Source: Ectothiorhodospiraceae bacterium (GTDB lineage: Bacteria; Pseudomonadota; Gammaproteobacteria; HK1). From it: a DNA stretch of 64,000 nt. Within the stretch, counting starts at the first letter, position 1. Each line of letters opens with the position of its first letter. Location of the stretch: positions 124,001 through 188,000 of the forward strand of contig JACKNM010000005.1 in NCBI GenBank assembly GCA_024234875.1, read 5' to 3'. The notes under the pieces are model-generated. The model made no database searches. It was not told where the DNA came from and saw nothing but the letters and a program-made list of their open reading frames with translations. Position numbers and translations under genes: made by a program. This document shows, piece after piece, positions 45,499-54,096 of the stretch.

Positions 45499-46617
45499 CT
45501 ATAGCTTCAGCGCGTCCTCGGGTGCGAGGTAGTCGTAGCCGAGATCGCGCGCCACCGCTTCCTGGGTCACCCGGCCGCGATGGACGTTCAGGCCGTTGCG
45601 CAGGTTCGCATCGTCGGCGAGCGCGCGACGCCAGCCGTGGTCGGCCAGGCGCAGCACGAAGGGCAGGGTGGCGTTGTTGAGGGCGTGGGTGGAGGTTCGT
45701 GGCACCGCGCCGGGCATGTTGGCGACGCAGTAGTGCACCACGTCGTCGACCACGTAGGTCGGCTCGGCGTGGGTCGTCGCGCGCGAGGTCTCGAAGCAGC
45801 CGCCCTGGTCGATGGCCACGTCGACCACCACCGAGCCGGGGCGCATGCGCCGCACCATCTCCGCGGTGACCAGCTTGGGCGCCGCCGCGCCCGGCACCAG
45901 GACGCCGCCGACCACCACCTCGGCGTCGAGCACGTGCTCCTCCAGCGCGGCGCGCGTCGAGTACACGGTCTCGACTCGATTACCGAAGATGCGCCACAAC
46001 GTCCGCAGCGCCTCCGGGGAGCGGTCGAGCACCGTCACCCGCGCGCCCATGCCGGCTGCGATGTGGGCCGCGTTGGTGCCGACCACGCCGCCGCCGATGA
46101 TCACCACCCGCGCCGGCTCGACCCCCGGCACGCCGCCGAGCAGCATGCCGGCACCGCCCTGGACGCGCTCCAGGCAGTGGGCGGCGGCCTGCACCGCCAG
46201 GCGACCTGCCACCTCCGACATCGGCGCGAGAAGCGGCAGGCTGCCGCCCGCCCCGGTCACCGTCTCGTAGGCGATGCAGGTGGTCCCCGCCGCCAGCAGG
46301 TCACGCGTCTGGTCCGGATCCGGGGCGAGGTGCAGGTAGGTGAACAGGACCTGGTCCTCACGCAGCATCGCGCGCTCGGCGGCCTGGGGTTCCTTCACCT
46401 TCACGATCATCTCGGCGCGCTCGAAGACCTCGGCCGCGCTGGCGGCGATGGTCGCACCGGCGGCCTGGTAGTCCGCGTCGGTGGCGCCGATGCCGACGCC
46501 CGCATTGCTCTCGACCACCACCGCGTGCCCGTGGTGGGCGACCTCGGCCACGCTGCGCGGGGTCAACCCCACCCGGTACTCGTGATTCTTGATTTCCTTC
46601 GGGACACCGATCTGCAC
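45499..46617 (-). CDS. ald: Alanine dehydrogenase
   Basis: A 372-residue NAD-dependent alanine dehydrogenase, converting L-alanine to pyruvate and ammonia. It shows IGVPKEIKNHEYRVGLTP at the start, with the substrate-binding arginine, KVKEP, LFTYLHLAPD containing the catalytic histidine, VVIIGGGVVGTNAAHIAAGM as the NAD fold and VDVAIDQGGCFETSRATTH. The start is taken as the GTG at 46617 because it gives the standard N-terminus and follows a GGAG. Neighbouring genes encode a MocR regulator and an omega-aminotransferase that makes alanine from pyruvate, so Ald probably regenerates the amino acceptor. Confidence 0.95.
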   Translation of the reverse strand: MQIGVPKEIKNHEYRVGLTPRSVAEVAHHGHAVVVESNAGVGIGATDADYQAAGATIAASAAEVFERAEMIVKVKEPQAAERAMLREDQVLFTYLHLAPDPDQTRDLLAAGTTCIAYETVTGAGGSLPLLAPMSEVAGRLAVQAAAHCLERVQGGAGMLLGGVPGVEPARVVIIGGGVVGTNAAHIAAGMGARVTVLDRSPEALRTLWRIFGNRVETVYSTRAALEEHVLDAEVVVGGVLVPGAAAPKLVTAEMVRRMRPGSVVVDVAIDQGGCFETSRATTHAEPTYVVDDVVHYCVANMPGAVPRTSTHALNNATLPFVLRLADHGWRRALADDANLRNGLNVHRGRVTQEAVARDLGYDYLAPEDALKL

Positions 46618-46681
46618 GATGACGCTCCGCCGGGCTTCTGCCCGAGAATGGTGCATCTACTCTAAGCGGACGCGGTGGCGG

Positions 46682-46694
46682 CCGATAGGGCCAG
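46682..46694 (-). promoter_or_regulatory. Candidate MocR operator upstream of ald
   Basis: On the minus strand CTGGCCCTATCGG, sharing the nine bases CTGGCCCTA with the second repeat in the MocR/aminotransferase promoter (48300-48309). It lies about 65 bases before the ald start, where an activator or repressor would bind. Confidence 0.4.
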
Positions 46695-46793
46695 GTCGAC
46701 ATGCCCTTGCGGGCCAGGATCGAGGGCGCGGCCGATGCGCGCCCGACCGCGGGGCTTCTACACCGCCGTGCGGACGCGTACACAACCCCGTCG

Positions 46794-48272
46794 CTACCGA
46801 GAACTGCAGGTGAGGCGGCGCACCAGGGCGGCGAGGCGCGCGATCCCGGGCTCGATGTGGTCGACGTCGATGGAGGAGAACCCGAGGCGGAAGGTCGACC
46901 GTGGGCGATCGTCGCAGAGGTAGAACACGTCGCCACGCTCGATCAGGATCCCCTCCGCGGCCGCAGCCTCGGCCAGCCGCGCCACGTCGAGTCCGGGTGG
47001 GCCCTCGACCCAGTACGCGGTGCCACCGAAGGTCGGTCGCCGCGACGAGTCCGGCAGGTGCCGGGCCAGCGCCTCCCCCATCGCCTGCCACCGCTCGCGG
47101 AACGCGTGGCTGAGGCGGCGGACGAGGGAGTCGTGGTGGCCCTGGGCGAGGAACAGGGCCGCCGCGCGTTGGTTGTTGGCTGGCGGATGCCGCAGCATCA
47201 GTCGGCGCAGCGCACGCAGCTCGCGCACCAGCTCGCGCGGGCCGACCAGGAACCCGAGTCGCAACCCCGGCGCCAGGGTCTTCGACAGACTGCCGACGTA
47301 GATCACCCGCCCGTCACGGTCGAGGCTCTTCAACGCCGGCGTCGGCTCGCCGACGAAGTTGAACTCGCTCTCGTAGTCGTCCTCGATCAGTACCAGGTCG
47401 TGCCGACGCGCGGTCTCCAGCAGCGCCTGGCGGCGCCCGAGATCCATCGTCACCGTCGTCGGCGACTGGTGTGACGGCGTGACGTGCACGTAGTCGCAAT
47501 CGGCGAGCTCCGGGGTCAGGCGGAGCCCGCCGTCGTCGACCGGGATCCCGAGGAGACGCTCGGTGTGGAGCAGGAAGATGTTGCGCGCGTCGGGATAGCC
47601 GGGATCCTCCATCGCGACCGTGGTCTGGTCGCCGACGAGCAGGTTGGCGAGCAGATACAGCGCGTGCTGGGCGCCGACGGTGACCAGGATCTCGTCGGCG
47701 TCGGCCCACACGCCGCGACGCGGCAACAGACGCGTATGGATCTGCTCCAGCAGCGCCGGGTCGTCGCGGTCGACCCCGTCCGACGCCCAACGCGCCACCG
47801 CGTCGATGCGCGAGGCCGCGCGCACGCATTCCCGCCACTCCGCAACCGGGAACAGCGCCAGATCGAACTGCCCGTAGAGGAACGGATACGGGTAGCGCTG
47901 CCAATCGGCGCGCTTCTCGACGTTGCGGTGCCGCCCGGGATGCAGCCGGAGCCGGTCGTCCCAGCGCGGACCGGCCCCCCCGGTGGCGGACGGCCGGTCG
48001 CGGTGGTCGACATGCCCCGCAAGCACGTCGTCGGCCACGAAATAGCCGCTGCGCTCGCGCGCCACGAGGTAGCCCTCGTCGACCAACCCCTGGTAGGCGC
48101 TGACCACGGTGTTGCGCGCCACCCCGAGCTGGCGCGCGAGGCGGCGGCAGGAGGGCAGGGCGCCGCCGGGCGGAATGTGCCCACCGAGGATGGCGTCGAC
48201 GAGCGCCTCGCGAACCTGGCTCTGCAGGCTGCCGCCCGAATCGCGGGACAGTCGGAATAGCTGGTCGCGCAC
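46794..48272 (-). CDS. MocR family (GntR-aminotransferase fusion) transcriptional regulator
   Basis: A 492-residue regulator with an N-terminal GntR winged helix (about 1-80: SQVREALVDAILGGHIPPGG, PSCRRLARQLGVARNTVVSAY) and a fold-type I aminotransferase-like effector domain with PLP lysine Lys331 in YVGSLSKTLAPGLRLGF. The MocR family includes TauR (taurine), GabR and PdxR, which sense an amine as a PLP adduct. It starts at a GTG and diverges from an omega-aminotransferase gene across 127 bp that contains CTGG-type direct repeats. Together with ald on its other side this marks an amine-utilisation module. Confidence 0.92.
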   Translation of the reverse strand: MRDQLFRLSRDSGGSLQSQVREALVDAILGGHIPPGGALPSCRRLARQLGVARNTVVSAYQGLVDEGYLVARERSGYFVADDVLAGHVDHRDRPSATGGAGPRWDDRLRLHPGRHRNVEKRADWQRYPYPFLYGQFDLALFPVAEWRECVRAASRIDAVARWASDGVDRDDPALLEQIHTRLLPRRGVWADADEILVTVGAQHALYLLANLLVGDQTTVAMEDPGYPDARNIFLLHTERLLGIPVDDGGLRLTPELADCDYVHVTPSHQSPTTVTMDLGRRQALLETARRHDLVLIEDDYESEFNFVGEPTPALKSLDRDGRVIYVGSLSKTLAPGLRLGFLVGPRELVRELRALRRLMLRHPPANNQRAAALFLAQGHHDSLVRRLSHAFRERWQAMGEALARHLPDSSRRPTFGGTAYWVEGPPGLDVARLAEAAAAEGILIERGDVFYLCDDRPRSTFRLGFSSIDVDHIEPGIARLAALVRRLTCSSR

Positions 48273-48276
48273 GGGA

Positions 48277-48309
48277 CTGGTCTAAGCGCCTCGCCCGATC
48301 TGGCCCTAG
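48277..48309 (+). promoter_or_regulatory. Direct CTGG-type repeats, candidate MocR operator
   Basis: CTGGTCTAAG at 48277-48286 and CTGGCCCTAG at 48300-48309, in direct orientation 23 bases apart, immediately upstream of the MocR gene. They resemble the tandem CTGGACYTAA sites described for TauR in Rhodobacter. MocR regulators usually bind such direct repeats. Confidence 0.5.
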
Positions 48310-48399
48310 GCGGCGTCAGACCACGGAGTCTATTGTTCGCGTGGGTGCGCGACAACCGCCGACGCGGGGTCGCGCGGCGTCGAAACCTCGCACTGGGCC

Positions 48400-49716
48400 A
48401 TGTCGATGAAGCTCGCCACCAACAGCCTCGAGCACTACTGGATGCCGTTCACCGCGAACCGGGATTTCAAGGCCCATCCGCGCCTGCTGGTCAAGGGCAA
48501 GGGTGTCTACTACTGGAGTCACGAGGGCAAGCAGATACTGGACGGGTCGTCGGGGCTGTTCTGCTGCGCGCTCGGCCATGGTCGGGAGGAGATCGCGCGC
48601 GCCGTCTACGAGCAGATCCTCGAGCTCGACTACAGCCCACCGTTCCAGGAGGCGCATCCTGGCCAATTCGAGCTGGCCCGGCTGGTGAGCCAGCTCACCC
48701 CCGACGGCATCGACCGCGTCTTCTTCGCCAACTCCGGCTCCGAGGCGGTGGACACCGCGATCAAGGTCGCGCTCGCCTATCACCGCGCCCGTGGCGAGGG
48801 CGCCCGAATGCGCTTCGTCTCCCGCGAGCGCGCCTATCACGGGGTGAACATCGGGGGCACGTCGCTCTCGGGCCTGGTCAAGAACCGCGAGGCATTCGGG
48901 GCCGGAATCGGCGCGGTGGCCCACATGCGCCACACCTGGCTGCCCGAGAACCGGTTCACCAAGGGGCAGCCAGAGCACGGCGCCGACCTCGCCGATGATC
49001 TCGAGCGCATCGTCGGGCTCTACGGAGCCGACACCATCGCCGCCTGCTTCGTCGAGCCGATCGCCGGCTCGACCGGGGCCCTGGTTCCACCGAAGGGCTA
49101 CCTCGAGCGGCTGCGGGCGATCTGCGACCGGCACGGCATCTTGCTGGTCTTCGACGAGGTCATCTGTGGCTTCGGACGCCTCGGTCATCCGTTCGGCGCA
49201 CAGGCATTCGGCGTGGTGCCCGACATCATGACCATGGCCAAGGGGATCACCAACGGCAATCAGCCGATGGGTGCGGTCGCGGTCAAGGGCTCGGTGTACG
49301 ACGCCATCGTGGAGTCCGCCCCGGAGGGGGCAGTCGAGTTCTTCCACGGCTACACCTACTCCGGTCATCCGGCGGCTTGCGCGGCTGGAATCGCGACGTT
49401 GCAGATCTACGAGCGCGACCGTGTCTTCGAGCGCGCGGCGGCGCTCACGCCGCACTTCCTCGACGCGCTGTTCTCGCTGAGCGACGTCCCGGCGATCACC
49501 GACATCCGTGGCTTCGGCCTGCTGGGTGGGATCGATCTGGCGTCCGACGGCGTGCCCGGCCGGCGCGGCTACGACGCGCACAAGAAGCTCTACGAGGCCG
49601 GGCTCTACGTGAAGATGACCGGAGACGCGATTCTCGTCGCGCCGCCGCTGGTGTGCGAGCCGGACCACGTCGATCGCATGGTCGCCCTGCTCAGACAGGT
49701 GCTCTCGACGTACTGA
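48400..49716 (+). CDS. Omega-amino acid:pyruvate aminotransferase (class III)
   Basis: A 438-residue class III PLP aminotransferase. The N-terminus (LEHYWMPFTANRDFKAHPRL, then ILDGSSGLFCCALGHGR) is that of beta-alanine/omega-amino acid:pyruvate aminotransferases; Lys281 in MTMAKGITNGNQPMG is the PLP lysine, with FDEVICGFGR and FFHGYTYSGHPAAC. Taurine:pyruvate aminotransferase belongs to the same family, so taurine, beta-alanine or another primary amine is possible. The adjacent MocR regulator and alanine dehydrogenase support a pyruvate/alanine-coupled deamination. No xsc or sulfonate importer is next to it. Confidence 0.92.
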   Translation: MSMKLATNSLEHYWMPFTANRDFKAHPRLLVKGKGVYYWSHEGKQILDGSSGLFCCALGHGREEIARAVYEQILELDYSPPFQEAHPGQFELARLVSQLTPDGIDRVFFANSGSEAVDTAIKVALAYHRARGEGARMRFVSRERAYHGVNIGGTSLSGLVKNREAFGAGIGAVAHMRHTWLPENRFTKGQPEHGADLADDLERIVGLYGADTIAACFVEPIAGSTGALVPPKGYLERLRAICDRHGILLVFDEVICGFGRLGHPFGAQAFGVVPDIMTMAKGITNGNQPMGAVAVKGSVYDAIVESAPEGAVEFFHGYTYSGHPAACAAGIATLQIYERDRVFERAAALTPHFLDALFSLSDVPAITDIRGFGLLGGIDLASDGVPGRRGYDAHKKLYEAGLYVKMTGDAILVAPPLVCEPDHVDRMVALLRQVLSTY

Positions 49717-49733
49717 GCGAGTCGGGGGCGGGC

Positions 49734-49754
49734 CGCGGCCGCCGGTCGGCCGCG
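49734..49754. terminator. Hairpin between convergent aminotransferase and pheA genes
   Basis: CGCGGCCG / CGGCCGCG forms an 8-bp stem with a five-base loop inside the 64-bp gap between two converging stop codons. No T-tract is present. Confidence 0.45.
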
Positions 49755-49780
49755 CGCCCGTGCCCGGTGGGCTCGAGCCC

Positions 49781-50638
49781 TCAGTGGTGCCGCTGGCGGA
49801 ACGCGTGCTGGGGAAAGGTCCCGAGCACCCGCAACGTGGTGCAGAAGAACTGCAGCTCCTCGAACGCCTGGGCCACGTGCCGCTCGGCTGGATGGCCCTC
49901 CAGCTCGGCGTAGAACTGCGCGACGCGGAAGCTCGCGTCGGTGATGTAGCTCTCGAGCTTGGTGATGTTCACGCCGTTGGTGGCGAAGCCGCCCAGCGCC
50001 TTGTAGAGCGCGCCGGGCACGCTGCGGACCTGGAAGATGATGCTGGTCATGCAGGGGCCGTCACGCCAGTCGGGCTCCTCGCGCCGACGCGACATCACCA
50101 CGAAGCGCGTGGTGTTGCCGATACGGTCCTCGACCCGCGCCCGCAGCACTTGCAGGCCGTAGATCTCACCGGCGAGCTGGGAGGCGATGGCAGCCACCGT
50201 CGGATCCCCACGCTCGGCCACCTCGCGCGCCGAGCCGGCGGTGTCACTGCCCACGACCGGCTGCAGCTTGAGCTCTCGAATGATGCCCCGACACTGCGCG
50301 AGTCCCTGCGGATGGCTGGTGACGGTGCGAATCGTATCGAGCGAGGCGCCGGGCGCGCCGAGCAGGTAGTGGTTCACCGGCTGGAAGTGCTCGGCGACGA
50401 TGTACAGCGACGACTCGGGGAGCAGATGGTGGATGTCTGCCACCCGACCACCGAGGCTGTTCTCGATCGGGATCATGCCGAGACTCGCGTCGCCGCTCTC
50501 CACCGCCTTGAACGCCGCCTCGAAGCTCTCGCAGGGCAACGGCTCGAGGGCAGGGTAGGCTTGCACGCACGCGAGCTGGGAGTATGCGCCTGGGACTCCC
50601 TGGAACGCGATTCTCTCCCGGGTCTGCTGGTCTGGCAT
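49781..50638 (-). CDS. pheA: Prephenate dehydratase
   Basis: A 285-residue prephenate dehydratase for phenylalanine synthesis, without a chorismate mutase domain. The catalytic domain has IAFQGVPGAYSQLACVQ, IPIENSLGGRVADIHHLL and the NTTRFVVMSRR motif with the catalytic TRF triplet; the C-terminal ACT domain (SIIFQVRSVPGALYKALGGF, ITKLESYITDASF) gives phenylalanine feedback control. The ATG at 50638 is chosen over an extended frame because it starts the conserved region with GGAGACC upstream. Confidence 0.95.
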   Translation of the reverse strand: MPDQQTRERIAFQGVPGAYSQLACVQAYPALEPLPCESFEAAFKAVESGDASLGMIPIENSLGGRVADIHHLLPESSLYIVAEHFQPVNHYLLGAPGASLDTIRTVTSHPQGLAQCRGIIRELKLQPVVGSDTAGSAREVAERGDPTVAAIASQLAGEIYGLQVLRARVEDRIGNTTRFVVMSRRREEPDWRDGPCMTSIIFQVRSVPGALYKALGGFATNGVNITKLESYITDASFRVAQFYAELEGHPAERHVAQAFEELQFFCTTLRVLGTFPQHAFRQRHH

Positions 50639-50707
50639 CGTGGTCTCCGCGAGTCGGGCACGGTGCCGCCCGCACCGCCTCGCACGCAATCGTCGACTCG
50701 GACAAGG

Positions 50708-50733
50708 GCGGCGAAGCATACCGCATTCGCCGC
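50708..50733. promoter_or_regulatory. Inverted repeat upstream of pheA
   Basis: GCGGCGAA and TTCGCCGC form a perfect 8-bp inverted repeat around GCATACCGCA, about 70 bases before the pheA start. On the pheA strand the loop contains a TATGC that could belong to a -10 box. Its function, operator or leader hairpin, is unknown. Confidence 0.3.
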
Positions 50734-50803
50734 GGCCCTCGCGCGGTCGGGCGCACACCCCGGCCAGGGGTCGTCTGCGGGGTCGTGAGGGGCGAGGCCC
50801 GGG

Positions 50804-51346
50804 TCAGCGATCGCTCGCCCGGGCGTGGTCGGCGGTCGAGTCGTCGGTATGGTCGGGCTCGGCTCCGGCGCCGATCACGCCGTCGAGCAGCGCTCGCCCG
50901 CGCTGCCAGGCATCACGGCTCGCGCTCGTCGTCGCCTCCCAGGCTCCGCGCGTGCGGTCACGGGTCTCGCGCCATGCGCCCGCGCCGGCGTCGACGGTCG
51001 CCTCCCACGCGGCCGATCCGGCGTCGCGCGTGCTGCGCAGGGCGTGCTCGGTACCCTCGCGAGTCGCTTCCCAGGCGCGGGTGGCGGTGTCGCGCGTCGC
51101 CTCGGTCACCGCGTCGAGCGCCTGCTCGCTCTCGGTGCGGACCCGCTGCCACGAGCTGTCCGGCACCGACGGGGCCACCGCGCCGGCGGGCTGCGCAGCG
51201 GTGGTGACGCGGGAGTCGCCGTCGACGGTGGGTGTGGCCACCTCGGTCACTGGCGCCACCGGCGCCGGGTCCTTCTCGATGAACGGTGCCGCGGCCAACA
51301 GCACCAGGAGGATGGCGACCACCGCGCCGAGCCAGTGATGGGACAT
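50804..51346 (-). CDS. Small membrane-anchored protein with six 11-residue repeats
   Basis: A 180-residue protein of unknown function. One N-terminal membrane helix (about 6-20, WLGAVVAILLVLLAAA) is followed by a Pro/Ala/Val/Thr-rich linker (25-65) and a helical region of six unbroken 11-residue repeats (91-156), for example AWEATREGTEH, AWEATVDAGAG and AWEATTSASRD, each with aromatic Trp or Leu at position 2. Hendecad repeats of this kind form long amphipathic helices, as in LEA proteins and apolipoproteins, and could lie on a membrane surface. The C-terminal tail is acidic. The ATG at 51346 has GGAGAG upstream. It lies alone between pheA and the binding-protein pair. Confidence 0.75.
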   Translation of the reverse strand: MSHHWLGAVVAILLVLLAAAPFIEKDPAPVAPVTEVATPTVDGDSRVTTAAQPAGAVAPSVPDSSWQRVRTESEQALDAVTEATRDTATRAWEATREGTEHALRSTRDAGSAAWEATVDAGAGAWRETRDRTRGAWEATTSASRDAWQRGRALLDGVIGAGAEPDHTDDSTADHARASDR

Positions 51347-51506
51347 CGAGCCGGTCTCTCCGTGCACTTGCGCATCGAGGCTGCGCCGCGCCGGACCACG
51401 GGTGCGGCGCGACGTTGCCCCTGGAGACCAACGATACCCCGCTCGAGAAGGCGCCGACAGGCTCGCGGCGAGTATCGACGAGACGGCCGATACCGCGCGC
51501 GCCGGC

Positions 51507-52691
51507 TCAGTGCGGCTGGTCGATCTCGCGGTAGATCTCGTCCGCCGCGGCGAGGATGTCGGCGTAGAGATAGAGGCCCACCAGCTCCGCCGTCTTCAGG
51601 TTGATGGCGATGTTGGGCGCCTCCTCGAAGAGTTGCGTGAGCTGCGAGGGCCGCGCGCCGTTCATCACCTTGGCCATGGTCGCGGCCAGGAACAGGCCGA
51701 CCGGTCGGAAGCTCGGTCGTGACAGGCTCAGCAGGAAGCCGTACTGGACCTCCTTGGAACCGAGCTGGGAGAACGTCGGCACGCGATGCTCGTTCGCCAT
51801 CCCCACCAGTTGCGGGATGGTCTCCGGATTCACGCCGCCCTGCTGGGTGACGTAGATCGCGTCGGCGTTGCGGGCGAGCTCCTCGAAGCAGCGCAGCACG
51901 CTCTCACCGGCCACGCGCTGGTCGGCGATGTCACTGCGTGTGTAGCACCGCACGACCTCGAAGTTGCGCTCCTCGGCGACCCGCTCGACGAGATCGATCG
52001 CGGCGTAGGTCCGGCCGTAGATCGTGTCCTCGTACATGACGCCGAGCTTCTTGAAGCCGATCAGGTCGTGGAAGACCCGAACCTGGCGCTCGTAGCGGCG
52101 CGGGTCGACACGCGCGTGCACGTGGTCGAAGCCCGAGCTCTCCACGCTCTTGATGATCCCGGAGCCGATCGGATCGCTCGTCGACATGACGATGGTCGGG
52201 ACCGAGTGACGGTCGTTGGCCAGGTCTTTCCCGGCCCAGGTCCCCATCGCGATGATCACGTCGACATCGTTCCTCTTCGCCAGCCGCTCGACGACCTCGA
52301 CCCGCAGGCGCTCGCGCTGCCCGTTGTCCCAGTTGGCCGAGTAGTAGGCGTCGTCCGGGAACTCGACGAAGTCGCTGCGCACGCTGTGGCCGACCCAGCG
52401 CCAGAGCGCCCGGGTGTCCTTCTCGCGTGACTCGGGCAGTGGCTTGTGCTCGACCCACCCGAGCTCCATCAATCCGCGCACGGTGGCCGCGAGATAGTCG
52501 TAGTAGTTGTCGTGCGCGCCGCCCTCGTAGTAGGCGATGCGCCAGCGCGCACCATCCTTGGCCCGCGGGGTGGTGCTGAACTCGGCCTTGGACGCTCCCG
52601 GCTGTGCGGCTCCCTGCGCCAGCACCGGACTCGTCGTCGCGCAAAGCACCGCTGCGGCGGCGACCAGGATCCGCCACAAGTTCGTCGTCAT
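51507..52691 (-). CDS. TrpX-type (ABC_sub_bind) periplasmic binding protein, copy 1
   Basis: A 394-residue exported protein with signal peptide (ILVAAAAVLCATTSPVLA). Its two-lobed binding-protein core contains WRIAYYEGGAHDNYYDYLA, LMELGWVE, DVIIAMGTWAGKDLA, VMSTSDPIGSGIIKSVESSG and DAIYVTQQGGVNPETIPQL, typical of the ABC_sub_bind (PF04392) family that binds aromatic amino acids and similar ligands. It is a close paralogue of the next gene. No permease or ATPase gene accompanies either copy, so a receptor role for the neighbouring sensors is as likely as transport. GGGAGAGG precedes the ATG at 52691; the longer open frame reads into the paralogue in a wrong frame. Confidence 0.85.
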   Translation of the reverse strand: MTTNLWRILVAAAAVLCATTSPVLAQGAAQPGASKAEFSTTPRAKDGARWRIAYYEGGAHDNYYDYLAATVRGLMELGWVEHKPLPESREKDTRALWRWVGHSVRSDFVEFPDDAYYSANWDNGQRERLRVEVVERLAKRNDVDVIIAMGTWAGKDLANDRHSVPTIVMSTSDPIGSGIIKSVESSGFDHVHARVDPRRYERQVRVFHDLIGFKKLGVMYEDTIYGRTYAAIDLVERVAEERNFEVVRCYTRSDIADQRVAGESVLRCFEELARNADAIYVTQQGGVNPETIPQLVGMANEHRVPTFSQLGSKEVQYGFLLSLSRPSFRPVGLFLAATMAKVMNGARPSQLTQLFEEAPNIAINLKTAELVGLYLYADILAAADEIYREIDQPH

Positions 52692-52767
52692 CGATTCCTC
52701 TCCCGCTCGGCGTGTGGGCGGCCCCGCTTGCGGGTGCGGGGACGCTCGGGGTTCGCTCGGATTCGGC

Positions 52768-52799
52768 ATGTCGGCCGACCCTCGGGGGCCGGCCGACAT
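52768..52799 (-). terminator. Hairpin between the two binding-protein genes
   Basis: A perfect 10-bp stem (ATGTCGGCCG / CGGCCGACAT) with a 12-base loop, beginning nine bases past the stop of the upstream paralogue. It may stabilise the first message or thin transcription into the second. Confidence 0.5.
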
Positions 52800-52807
52800 C
52801 GAGGTCA

Positions 52808-53962
52808 CTACTGCGGTTTGGCGATGTCCGTGAACAGCTCGTCGGCGGCGCCGAGGAGGATGACGGGAGGATCGAAGCCGATGATCTCGGCGGTCTTGAG
52901 GTTCAGCGCGATCTTCGGTGGCTCCTCGAACAGCTGGTCGAGCTGGTTCGGGCTCGCGCCGTTGAAGATCTTGGCGATGGTCTTGGCGTGGAACTCGCCG
53001 ACGTACTTGAATCCCGCCTGCGACAGGCTGGCGAGGAATCCGTACTTCACCTCCTCCGAGCCCGACTGGGAGAAGGTCGGGATGTGGAACTCGTTGGCGG
53101 TCTTGACCAGGGCCGGGATGCTGCGCGGATTCACGCCGCCCTGCTGGGTCACGTAGATGGCGTCGACCTGGTCGGCGAGCTTGCGGAAGCACTCGAGGAC
53201 ACTGTCCTCGGCGATCTTGGTGTCGGCGATGTCGCTCTGCGTGTGGCAGGGGACGACGTCGAACCCGCGCTCCTCGCGGACCTTGTCCACCACGTCGAGC
53301 GCGGCGTAGCTGCGACCGTTGACGGTGTTCTCGTAGGCGATCCCCAGCTTCTTGAAGCCGATGATCTCGTGGAAGACGCGAATCTGGCGATCGAACTTGT
53401 ACGGGTCGACCGTGGCGTGGACGTGTGCGAAGCCCGAGTCCTCGACGCTGCGGATGATGCCGGCCGAGAGCGGGTCGCTCGACGACAGCACCACCGTCGA
53501 CGTGGTGTGGCGATCGCTCGCCATGTCCTTGCCGGCCCAGGTGCCCATCGCGATCAGCAGGTTCAGATCCTTCTTGTCGTTGAGTCGAGTGAGAATCTTC
53601 TCGACCATCCCTGCGCGCCCGTCGTCGTTCCAATCCGCGCTGTAGTGCGCGTCGGGCACGAACTCGAGGTAGTCGCTGCGCGCCTTGGTGCTCAACCACT
53701 GCCACAGCTCCGCGGTCTGCTCACCCTTCTGCGCCGGGATCTCGGCGGTCTCGATCCAGCCGAGCTTCATCAGGCCGCGGACGGTCTCCATCAAGGTCTT
53801 CTGGTAGTCGATGTACTCACCGCCCTCGTAGTAACCGACTCGCCACTTGGTGCCGGCATTGGCAACCGGGGTAAGCGCGAACTCTCCCTTGTCGGCGGCA
53901 CTCACCCCAAAGGTGGCGATCGCCAGCGCGATGACGAAACCGATGGCCCTCGCGATGCTCAT
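52808..53962 (-). CDS. TrpX-type (ABC_sub_bind) periplasmic binding protein, copy 2
   Basis: A 384-residue exported paralogue of copy 1; by eye about half the aligned positions are identical, including YYEGGEYIDY, GLMKLGWIE, LIAMGTWAGKDMA, SSSDPLSAGIIRSVEDSGF and IYVTQQGGVNPRSIPAL. The signal peptide is AIGFVIALAIATFGVSA. The tandem arrangement suggests duplication followed by ligand divergence; the first 35 mature residues differ most. An ACGAGGAAG site precedes the ATG. It lies 134 bp after the unknown 533-residue gene on the same strand. Confidence 0.85.
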   Translation of the reverse strand: MSIARAIGFVIALAIATFGVSAADKGEFALTPVANAGTKWRVGYYEGGEYIDYQKTLMETVRGLMKLGWIETAEIPAQKGEQTAELWQWLSTKARSDYLEFVPDAHYSADWNDDGRAGMVEKILTRLNDKKDLNLLIAMGTWAGKDMASDRHTTSTVVLSSSDPLSAGIIRSVEDSGFAHVHATVDPYKFDRQIRVFHEIIGFKKLGIAYENTVNGRSYAALDVVDKVREERGFDVVPCHTQSDIADTKIAEDSVLECFRKLADQVDAIYVTQQGGVNPRSIPALVKTANEFHIPTFSQSGSEEVKYGFLASLSQAGFKYVGEFHAKTIAKIFNGASPNQLDQLFEEPPKIALNLKTAEIIGFDPPVILLGAADELFTDIAKPQ

Positions 53963-54096
53963 TGATACTTCCTCGTTTCCTCGGTGTCACACTGCCGACG
54001 GCGGGCCCCGAGCGCTCACGCTCGACCCATCGTGGCGGTACCCGAGGTTGTCGGCGCGGTTCGCCGGGACTTGAGCGGTGGACCGGCGGTCGCGGC

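Noticed and set aside
51507..53705. A 732-residue frame that could look like a fusion of the two binding proteins
   Set aside because: Only the C-terminal 394 residues are a real protein with a signal peptide and ribosome binding site; the N-terminal part is the wrong frame of the paralogue.
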